From Caccousia sp900752115 (lineage in GTDB: Bacteria > Bacillota > Clostridia > Oscillospirales > Acutalibacteraceae): a DNA stretch of 21,780 nucleotides. Below, piece after piece: positions 14,774-21,780 of the stretch. The stretch is taken from NCBI GenBank assembly GCA_902472225.1, contig CABRNB010000045.1:1-21780 (forward strand), written 5' to 3'. A program made the translations under genes and the position numbers. The notes beneath the pieces were generated by a model. The model was not told where the DNA came from and did no database searches. It saw only the letters and a program-made list of their open reading frames with translations. The stretch's first letter is position 1, and each line of letters starts with the position of its first letter.

Positions 14774-14800
14774 ATTATATAGTTTTTGTGCGAAAATCAA
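14774..14800 (-). promoter_or_regulatory. candidate promoter of the rpiR-cmk-ispH/rpsA operon
   Basis: On the minus strand TTGATT (14800-14795) and a perfect TATAAT (14779-14774). The spacer is only 15 bp; a 17-bp spacer would place TAATAT as the -10. The AT-rich stretch is the only promoter-like region before rpiR. Confidence 0.5.
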
Positions 14801-14854
14801 GCTCTTTTTCTCCGTTTTTGCAGTTTCTCCACCGATCTCCTGCAAGAGAGCGGC

Positions 14855-14883
14855 AAAAAGCAGAGACCGTTTCCGGCCTCTGC
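14855..14883 (-). terminator. intrinsic terminator of the DUF5685/J-domain/membrane unit
   Basis: On the minus strand GCAGAGGCC (14883-14875) pairs with GGTCTCTGC (14868-14860) with one G-U pair and a 6-nt loop, followed by TTTTT (14859-14855). It begins 12 nt after the stop codon of the membrane protein gene. Confidence 0.9.
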
Positions 14884-14894
14884 CCTGTTATCAA

Positions 14895-15437
14895 TTATCT
14901 CCGAAAAATCCGCAGCACGGCGGGATGAACCCTGTGACAATAGAGAACCGCCACGCCGCCGATCGCTTTGTCATACAAAAAAAACACTACGTTTCCCGCC
15001 AGGAGGAGCAGCCACTGCCAGGATACTCCGGCAACGGAAAAGGATTCCTGCGGAATGCCAAGCACATAAACGGCAAGCCAATAGGAAAGCACAGCGGCTG
15101 CATTGAACACCAGAAGCTTGGCCGTCCATTGCAGAACGCGGCTGCGCAAAGGATCGAGAAGCGACTTTAAAATCGGGTAATAACCAAAAAGCAGGAGGAA
15201 CAGAAGCGCCGCCTCCTTGTCCGTCCCCAGCAGCAGCGAAAGAACGGCCACCGCCGCATAACAGAAAAATGCCCACCGCTTTCCCAGCTCAATCACTGCG
15301 GCGATTAAAAGCACGCCGGAAATCGCGGGCAAAGCATAGGTCATAGTCGGGAAAAGTCCGGCCCCCGCCACAAAAAGAGTGGAAAGCGCGCACAAAATTC
15401 CTCCAAAGGCAAGTTTTTCTCCCTGCTTCAGCAACAT
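14895..15437 (-). CDS. small integral membrane protein, ECF S-component-like appearance
   Basis: A 180-residue protein with about five to six hydrophobic helices. It starts MLLKQGEKLAFGGILCALS, a pattern (short basic start, then AFGGILCAL) reminiscent of ECF transporter substrate-binding subunits and related membrane families. It also has ALPAISGVLLIAAVIELGKRW and LLFGYYPILKSLLDPLRSR. The tail is basic (HRVHPAVLRIFRR). I cannot name a substrate. The ATG at 15437 overlaps the J-domain gene by 10 bp, with GGTGAT just upstream. It is the third gene of a conserved-looking unit with DUF5685 and the J-domain protein, and is followed by a clear terminator. A membrane partner for the other two is an inference from position. 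Confidence 0.75.
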   Translation of the reverse strand: MLLKQGEKLAFGGILCALSTLFVAGAGLFPTMTYALPAISGVLLIAAVIELGKRWAFFCYAAVAVLSLLLGTDKEAALLFLLLFGYYPILKSLLDPLRSRVLQWTAKLLVFNAAAVLSYWLAVYVLGIPQESFSVAGVSWQWLLLLAGNVVFFLYDKAIGGVAVLYCHRVHPAVLRIFRR

Positions 15438-16102
15438 GAAATCAAATCACCGCCCATACATTCGCAGCAGCAGTCCGCACAAATCAAGCCGTTGCAGATA
15501 TCGCAGGCCGTGCAGCCGCCCATCTGGCCGCCGGGATTATAGCCGCCATAGCCGCCGCTGCGCTGGTTCATCACCTGATTCATCGCGGAGCGGTATTCCA
15601 TATTTCCGGGCTCCATCTGGGAAGCGCGTGCAAAATGGTTGTATGCTTCATCCAGCCAACCGCGCTTATACAGTACGGTTCCCTTGAGAAAATTCCATTC
15701 CGCGTTTCTTCCGTCCGCAGGCACGCCGTTGAGGATTTGCTCCGCGTCGGCAATGCGGCCGTTCATGATCAGGCTGCGGACATCGTAAAAGGAGGAGGAA
15801 GAGGAGCCGTAGCCGGAATAGCCGCCCGCAGGCCCGTTTCGGTAGCCGCCCTGGGAATAACCTCCCTGATAGCCGCCTGAACCCGCATTCTGACCATTCC
15901 CCTGCGCGCGGCCGCGCCGCTGCGCCATCACCTGGTCGTACGCTTCGTTGATCTCCTTCATTTTCTCGCTCGCCAAATCCGCCAGGGGACTGTCCGCGTA
16001 GTTATCGGGATGGTACTTCTTCGCCAGCTCGCGATACGCAGTTTTGACCTCGTCATCTGTCGCAGTGGGAGACACGCCCAACACCTTATACGGATCCGAC
16101 AT
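15428..16102 (-). CDS. J-domain (DnaJ-like) protein with Gly/Tyr-rich linker, TPR-like region and cysteine-rich tail
   Basis: A 224-residue protein. Residues 3-63 form a J domain (DPYKVLGVSPTATDDEVKTAY) with the HPD motif at 31-33, which stimulates DnaK ATPase. A linker rich in Gly, Tyr and Ser follows (about 64-105). A helical TPR-like segment comes next (EWNFLKGTVLYKRGWLDEAY, about 133-170). The tail after about residue 190 holds ten cysteines in its last 30 residues (CTACDICNGLICADCCCEC, then SCC), a possible metal or Fe-S site. It is not canonical DnaJ: the CXXCXGXG zinc repeats and the C-terminal substrate domains are absent. ATG 16102 is preferred over 16108 because AAGGAG then lies 7 nt upstream. 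It overlaps the DUF5685 gene by 17 bp, indicating coupling. Confidence 0.9.
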   Translation of the reverse strand: MSDPYKVLGVSPTATDDEVKTAYRELAKKYHPDNYADSPLADLASEKMKEINEAYDQVMAQRRGRAQGNGQNAGSGGYQGGYSQGGYRNGPAGGYSGYGSSSSSFYDVRSLIMNGRIADAEQILNGVPADGRNAEWNFLKGTVLYKRGWLDEAYNHFARASQMEPGNMEYRSAMNQVMNQRSGGYGGYNPGGQMGGCTACDICNGLICADCCCECMGGDLISCC

Positions 16103-16997
16103 TGCCATTCTCCTTCTTCTCCTGATACAATATTTGCCGCTGCATCTGCGGCATCCCCTGCGTCACGATGTTCCGCAGGATCGGCTCGAACTGCGCAAGC
16201 TCCAGCAGGGCGAACGCACCGTTGATCTGGGCCATCGACATGTTCAGCGTCTCGTTGGCATAGCTGCGGAGCCCGGCGGCAGCCGCCTCACTGACCTCCC
16301 CGGAAAGAGAAAACTTCCGGACAAAGGGATTAAAGGAACCTGTGCGAAGATCCTTTTCCCAGTCATCCGCAGCATCCATCAGATAAATCCAGCGGCCGAG
16401 ATGATAGCCCAGCTGACGCAGAACGCGCGCCAAAGCAGGAGTTTCCTCCCTGCCGCGAAAGACAGCGTAGCAAAGCGCTTCCTCCAGAAGACGGGCCGTC
16501 GGCTCTGCACAGGCGTCAAGACACGCCTGGGGATCCTGCTCCGCCTGCCTCTGCGCTTCCATATAAGCCCCGGCCAGCTCCTCCAAACGGGGGAATCGCC
16601 GGAGCGCCCGGCGGTGACCGGAAACAGCCAGCGGCGTCAGCAGAGCGGATCGCGTCTTTTGGCCCGCTCCTCCGTCCTCCCAATCATCCCGCAGCTTATA
16701 CCAGGCGAGTATCACGGTCAGCGCAGCGGCCAGATCGAGATCGTCTCCCTGCGTCAGACAAAAGCTGCACTGCTTCATCGGATTGACTACGCAGCGCCCC
16801 CGCTCATATCCGGCACAGCCATTGCTGAGCCCCAGCAGGAGCATCGAAAGGAATGTGCCGTCGTAGCTGAGCGTGAGACGTGAAATACAGCCGCAAACCT
16901 CTCCCAAACGGCGGCACAATCCGCAGTATACCGCGCGGTATTGCTCCCATTCCTTTACCAGAAGCTCCGGCTTCCAGGGACGGATATAGCCAAACAT
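16086..16997 (-). CDS. DUF5685 family protein
   Basis: A 303-residue protein starting MFGYIRPWKPEL, followed by YRAVYCGLCRRLG and SRLTLSYDGTFLSMLLL, which I recognise as DUF5685. Seven cysteines lie in the first 80 residues (25, 28, 35, 37, 69, 77, 80; CGLC, CGC and CSFC), suggesting a metal centre. Two aspartate-rich helices, KLRDDWED (101-108) and DAADDWEKD (208-216), are arranged like the paired metal-binding motifs of all-helical prenyl-transferring enzymes. This resemblance is my inference and no function is established. There is no signal peptide. The ATG at 16997 has GGGAGG about 7 nt upstream. It is the first gene of the three-gene unit. TATAGT and TAGAAT near 17025-17035 on the minus strand are possible -10 elements without a good -35. 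Confidence 0.85.
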   Translation of the reverse strand: MFGYIRPWKPELLVKEWEQYRAVYCGLCRRLGEVCGCISRLTLSYDGTFLSMLLLGLSNGCAGYERGRCVVNPMKQCSFCLTQGDDLDLAAALTVILAWYKLRDDWEDGGAGQKTRSALLTPLAVSGHRRALRRFPRLEELAGAYMEAQRQAEQDPQACLDACAEPTARLLEEALCYAVFRGREETPALARVLRQLGYHLGRWIYLMDAADDWEKDLRTGSFNPFVRKFSLSGEVSEAAAAGLRSYANETLNMSMAQINGAFALLELAQFEPILRNIVTQGMPQMQRQILYQEKKENGNVGSV

Positions 16998-17144
16998 GCA
17001 GCGCCTCCCGCCTGATAATCTTTTCCTATTCTACTATAGAACCCCATGTCGGAAATTAACGATTTGTAAATTTTTGTTTCAGATTTTCTCTCCAGACTTT
17101 AACATTTTTTGGAACTTCGGCATTTCCGCCTGCGTTCCGAAGGC

Positions 17145-17174
17145 TTGACCCTGCTCCGCCTCCAATGGTATAAT
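17145..17174 (+). promoter_or_regulatory. strong promoter of the 35-residue peptide unit
   Basis: TTGACC (17145-17150), an 18-bp spacer and a perfect TATAAT (17169-17174). Transcription should start near 17182. The leader of about 135 nt to the start codon at 17317 contains no obvious gene. The stretch 17000-17144 shows no gene; it holds only weak promoter-like sequence for the divergent DUF5685 gene. Confidence 0.78.
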
Positions 17175-17316
17175 AATATAAACGTATCGGCCAGCGTGTT
17201 CTGTCTCCGAAGTTTCCTGCTGCATTCGCCGTGTGCTGTTTGCCGTCCGCTTTGGAACGCAGCGCCTTTTGGAGAAACGCGCGGAAATCCCTACATTTTA
17301 CCGTGAGGTGAGCCTG

Positions 17317-17424
17317 TTGAAAAAAGGACTTGCAATTGTTGTTTTTGTCGTCGGCATCATCACCATGCTTTGCGGCGCCGCAGCAACGACTATGGGCGCC
17401 GTCGGTCTTTCCTCGCGCCGCTGA
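17317..17424 (+). CDS. 35-residue hydrophobic small protein
   Basis: It reads MKKGLAIVVFVVGIITMLCG, then AAATTMGAVGLSSRR: two lysines, one long hydrophobic helix and two arginines at the end, typical of a single-pass membrane peptide. The start is TTG at 17317, preceded by GAGGTG 6 nt upstream; the in-frame GTG at 17308 lacks a ribosome binding site and would use the SD bases as codons. The unit has its own promoter (17145-17174), a long leader and a strong terminator 20 bp after the stop, so it is a deliberate short transcript of about 290 nt. No function is known to me. It could be a membrane-protein partner or regulator, a type I toxin-like peptide (no antisense RNA was identified), or the coding part of a dual-function RNA. 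Confidence 0.7.
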   Translation: MKKGLAIVVFVVGIITMLCGAAATTMGAVGLSSRR

Positions 17425-17444
17425 GCGAAAGCCGCGCCGTCTTG

Positions 17445-17472
17445 AGCAGGGCCCTCCGGGGCCCTGCTTTTT
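17445..17472 (+). terminator. intrinsic terminator of the small-protein unit
   Basis: AGCAGGGCCC (17445-17454) pairs perfectly with GGGCCCTGCT (17459-17468) around TCCG, followed by TTTT. Confidence 0.94.
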
Positions 17473-17619
17473 CGCGCATTTCTGCGTTTTTATTGTCCGG
17501 CGTGTCCATGTTCTCAACGCCTTCTTCCGGCTGTTATTCAGGACCGCAGCCCTTTGCGCGCCGTCTATTCGCATAAAAAGATCCCCCTGTTCTCTTCCCG
17601 CTTTCCAACAGAACGCTCC

Positions 17620-17648
17620 TTGTTTTTCAGACGGGAACGTGCTATGAT
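17620..17648 (+). promoter_or_regulatory. promoter of the 87-residue protein gene
   Basis: TTGTTT (17620-17625), a 17-bp spacer and TATGAT (17643-17648). The predicted start near 17655 leaves only about 20 nt before the ATG, just enough for the ribosome binding site. Confidence 0.7.
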
Positions 17649-17674
17649 CGAGGGCGAAAGGAGGGATATTTCCA

Positions 17675-17938
17675 ATGAAGCTCTATCATTTTACCGTGGG
17701 GGAGCTGGCCGCACTTCTGGAACACATCCATGGAAATGTCGCCCTTATCATGGAAGACGGTGTGGCCTTTGCCCTCAACAGCAAGCTCTCTCAGCTCTAT
17801 GCTCTGCGCATGCTGATGAACCAGTCTCACGACGGATATCTGTCCCCTGAGCTGCGTGTGGAACGGGCCGAGGATCGCGAATTGATTCTGCGTTATTTGA
17901 TGCAGCGCTGCTCGCGCGTAAGCGGCTGGGCTTCCTGA
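17675..17938 (+). CDS. hypothetical protein, 87 residues
   Basis: It starts MKLYHFTVGELAALLEHIHG, with a strong AAAGGAGG 11 nt upstream. It is predicted soluble and mixed alpha/beta: a first helix (GELAALLEHIHG), a strand pair (NVALIMEDGVAFAL), a helix (LSQLYALRMLMNQ) and a charged C-terminal helix (EDRELILRYLMQRC). There are no membrane segments or signal peptide and no motif I recognise. It is monocistronic, framed by its own promoter and terminator, and sits between the small membrane peptide and uvrB. The strong signals make it a real gene; the function is unknown. Confidence 0.8.
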   Translation: MKLYHFTVGELAALLEHIHGNVALIMEDGVAFALNSKLSQLYALRMLMNQSHDGYLSPELRVERAEDRELILRYLMQRCSRVSGWAS

Positions 17939-17944
17939 CGATAC

Positions 17945-17981
17945 AGGACGGCGTCCCTTTGGGAACGCCGTCCTTCTTTTT
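17945..17981 (+). terminator. intrinsic terminator of the 87-residue protein gene
   Basis: AGGACGGCGT (17945-17954) pairs perfectly with ACGCCGTCCT (17965-17974), extended inward by CCC/GGG, and is followed by TCTTTTT. It begins 6 bp after the stop codon. From here to 18062 nothing else was seen. Confidence 0.94.
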
Positions 17982-18062
17982 CCGCAATCTCTTTTCTTCC
18001 TCTGACTGCCGGATGACAGTCGGAATCCCCACCTAATATTTCTGGAAACACCCCCTCTCCGC

Positions 18063-18091
18063 TTGACAGAAAAGGGGAAATAGAGTACAAT
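18063..18091 (+). promoter_or_regulatory. near-consensus promoter of uvrB
   Basis: A perfect TTGACA (18063-18068), a 17-bp spacer and TACAAT (18086-18091). Transcription should begin near 18098, inside or next to the LexA-type box. Confidence 0.85.
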
Positions 18092-18099
18092 ATCAAAAG

Positions 18100-18113
18100 C
18101 AAACAAACGTTCC
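18100..18113 (+). promoter_or_regulatory. LexA (DinR) box in front of uvrB
   Basis: CAAACAAACGTTCC matches the Bacillus consensus CGAACRNRYGTTYG at 12 of 14 positions (mismatches at positions 2 and 14). It lies at the predicted transcription start, where bound LexA would block initiation. uvrB is a classic SOS gene in Firmicutes, which supports the call. Confidence 0.7.
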
Positions 18114-18171
18114 TGCACGATCCTTGTGAATTGCTGTGCAGGGAAACCGGGAGGCCTCCGCGCTTTCCCGG
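18112..18171 (+). promoter_or_regulatory. structured 5' leader of uvrB
   Basis: CCTGCAC (18112-18118) pairs with GTGCAGG (18136-18142). Then CCGGG (18147-18151) can pair with CCCGG (18167-18171), or GGGAAA (18141-18146) with TTTCCC (18164-18169) as a competing fold. The leader from start site to ATG is about 137 nt, long for this gene. Its function is unknown. Confidence 0.4.
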
Positions 18172-18234
18172 ATCTTTGTGCGCCTGCACGGCCGAAACCG
18201 CCGGCAGGAAGTCAGCCGGAAAGCAGGTGAAGAG

Positions 18235-20232
<1,998 letters not shown>

Positions 20233-20256
20233 GAAAGCGCGGGCGGTTCTCTGGTT

Positions 20257-20277
20257 CGCGGCGAGCAATATGCCGCG
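20257..20277 (+). other. small hairpin between uvrB and uvrA
   Basis: CGCGGC (20257-20262) can pair with GCCGCG (20272-20277) around a 9-nt loop. There is no U run, so it is not a terminator. It ends 21 nt before the uvrA start and might affect uvrA translation. Confidence 0.3.
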
Positions 20278-20298
20278 GGAAAGGCTGGGACCGGAAAG

Positions 20299-21780
20299 TT
20301 GAGTTCAAAGGATATTTATGTTAAAGGCGCGAGAGAGCACAACCTCAAAAACATTGATCTGCACATCCCGCGCGACAAGCTGATCGTATTCACGGGGCTG
20401 TCCGGCTCCGGAAAGTCCTCGCTTGCGTTCGACACCATCTACGCCGAAGGGCAGCGGCGCTATGTCGAGTCGCTCTCCTCCTATGCGCGTCAATTTCTCG
20501 GGCAGATGGAGAAGCCCGATCTCGACTACATTGAGGGCCTCTCCCCCGCCATTTCAATCGATCAGAAAACCACCTCCAAGAATCCCCGCTCCACCGTCGG
20601 CACGGTGACGGAGATTTACGACTATCTGCGTCTGCTCTATGCGCGAATCGGCATTCCCCATTGTCCTGTCTGCGGCCGGGAAATCCGCCAGCAGACAATC
20701 GATCAGATTGTCGATCAGGTACTGGCGCTGCCGGAACGCAGCAAAATTCAGATCCTCGCTCCGATCGTGCGCGGGCGCAAGGGCGAGCACGTAAAAGAGC
20801 TTGAAAACGCAAGGAAAAGCGGTTTTGTCCGTGTCCGCTGCGACGGCATTCTTTACGATCTGTCCGAGCCTATCAAGCTCGCGAAGAACAACAAGCATAC
20901 CATCGAAATTGTCGTCGATCGCCTCGTCATTCAGGACTCGATCCGCTCGCGTCTGGCCGATTCCATCGAGACGGCCTCTTCCCTCACGGGCGGCATTTCC
21001 GTCGTGAGCGTACAGGACGGAGAAGACTACACCTTCTCCCAGAACTATGCCTGCCCGGAGCATGGCTACAGCATCGAGGAGCTCACGCCGCGGATGTTCT
21101 CCTTCAACAATCCCTACGGCGCATGCCCCAAATGCACCGGTCTCGGCGTCTTTATGAAGATCGATCCCGATCGCGTTATTCCCGACTGGACAAAATCCAT
21201 CAACGCAGGCGGCCTGAAGGGAAGCGGCTGGGCAATGGAAGGCAACACCATTGCGGCAATGTATATGAACGCGCTGGCTGAGCGCTACCATTTTTCGCTC
21301 GACACTCCGCTCGGTGAACTGCCGAAAGAAATTATTGACGTTCTTCTCTACGGTACAAAGGGGGAAAAACTCCGTCTGCACCGCGAAACGGCAAGCGGAA
21401 AAGCGACGTATGAAGCGGAGTTCGAGGGGATCATCAACAATCTTGACCGTCGCTTCCGCGAAACACAGAGTGCCTGGATCAAAGAGGAAATTGAATCCTA
21501 CATGAGCGCCATCCCGTGCGACGCCTGCCATGGCAAGCGCCTCTCCCCGCTGAGCCTGGCCGTCACTGTGGGCGGCCTGAATATTGCGGAACTGTGCGAT
21601 CTCTCCGTCCTGAAGGCTCTTGATTTTGTGGAGCACCTTGAGCTGACTGACAAGGAAACCATGATCGCGCGTACCATCCTCAAGGAAATCAAAAGCCGTC
21701 TTGGCTTCCTGCAGAGCGTCGGTCTTGGTTATCTGACGCTGTCCCGCGCCGCCGGAACACTCTCCGGCGGCGAAAGCCAG
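20299..21780 (+). CDS. uvrA: UvrABC excinuclease subunit A, 5' part (runs off the window)
   Basis: The first 494 codons of a protein usually about 940 residues long. It is the damage-recognition ABC ATPase of nucleotide excision repair and loads UvrB. It starts with SSKDIYVKGAREHNLKNIDL; Walker A is GLSGSGKSS (33-41), followed by AFDTIYAEGQRRYVESLSSY. Zinc-module cysteines are visible in HCPVCGRE, YACPEHG and GACPKCTGLG, and CDACHGKRL follows. The last readable bases encode LSGGESQ, the ABC signature of the first ATPase domain. The start is TTG at 20299, with only a weak ribosome binding site (GGGA or CCGGAAAG) and no in-frame ATG or GTG nearby, so translation may depend on coupling to uvrB. 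Confidence 0.97.
   Translation, partial: MSSKDIYVKGAREHNLKNIDLHIPRDKLIVFTGLSGSGKSSLAFDTIYAEGQRRYVESLSSYARQFLGQMEKPDLDYIEGLSPAISIDQKTTSKNPRSTVGTVTEIYDYLRLLYARIGIPHCPVCGREIRQQTIDQIVDQVLALPERSKIQILAPIVRGRKGEHVKELENARKSGFVRVRCDGILYDLSEPIKLAKNNKHTIEIVVDRLVIQDSIRSRLADSIETASSLTGGISVVSVQDGEDYTFSQNYACPEHGYSIEELTPRMFSFNNPYGACPKCTGLGVFMKIDPDRVIPDWTKSINAGGLKGSGWAMEGNTIAAMYMNALAERYHFSLDTPLGELPKEIIDVLLYGTKGEKLRLHRETASGKATYEAEFEGIINNLDRRFRETQSAWIKEEIESYMSAIPCDACHGKRLSPLSLAVTVGGLNIAELCDLSVLKALDFVEHLELTDKETMIARTILKEIKSRLGFLQSVGLGYLTLSRAAGTLSGGESQ

Noticed and set aside
20554..21636. Minus-strand open frame of 360 codons
   Set aside because: Antisense of uvrA, whose plus-strand frame is open to the window end with Walker A and the ABC signature.

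Overview
This window is about 21.8 kb of moderately high-GC chromosome. It most likely comes from an anaerobic Firmicute of the Clostridia (Oscillospiraceae/Ruminococcaceae-like). The signs are a DUF4317 protein, a SCIFF peptide with its radical SAM maturase, an IspH-ribosomal protein S1 fusion behind cmk and plsC, a DUF5685/J-domain gene pair, consensus sigma-A promoters, GGAGG-type ribosome binding sites and several TTG or GTG starts. No tRNA, rRNA, CRISPR array, insertion sequence or prophage gene was seen. Most of the window looks like core chromosome with a few accessory-type loci.

Layout. Bases 1-216 are eight tandem copies of a 27-bp repeat, cut by the window edge, ending directly at a promoter for a DUF4317 gene (381-1535, +). 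A bidirectional terminator separates this from a long run of minus-strand genes. Read from their own 5' ends (right to left) these are: (a) a three-gene unit of DUF5685, a J-domain protein with a cysteine-rich tail, and a small membrane protein (16997 to 14895); (b) a six-gene operon with overlapping or nearly abutting genes: RpiR-type regulator, HI0933/YhiN flavoprotein, cytidylate kinase, two PlsC acyltransferases and the IspH-S1 fusion (14673 to 8651), linking nucleotide, phospholipid, isoprenoid and translation functions; (c) a citrate synthase alone; (d) the SCIFF ranthipeptide pair scfA-scfB with a strong promoter and a terminator, followed by a frameshifted RNA 2',3'-cyclic phosphodiesterase gene; (e) an SdpR/SdpI-like pair, then a MATE efflux pump behind a leader that looks like an attenuator.

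To the right of about 17.1 kb all genes are on the plus strand. A short transcription unit encodes a 35-residue membrane peptide behind a leader of roughly 135 nt, an 87-residue orphan protein has its own promoter and terminator, and then comes the excision repair pair uvrB-uvrA (uvrA cut by the window end). A near-consensus TTGACA/TACAAT promoter and a 12-of-14 match to the Firmicute LexA box sit in front of uvrB.

The best-defined specialised system is scfA-scfB. The peptide has six cysteines within 23 residues, and Cys32 and Thr37 occupy the numbered positions reported to be cross-linked in a characterised SCIFF peptide. Less described and worth following up are the DUF5685/J-domain/membrane trio, the 35-residue membrane peptide unit, the internal ribosome binding site inside the IspH-S1 fusion, the MATE attenuator and the 27-bp repeat array. 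All functional statements rest on reading the sequence and on recalled family knowledge; no database search was run.
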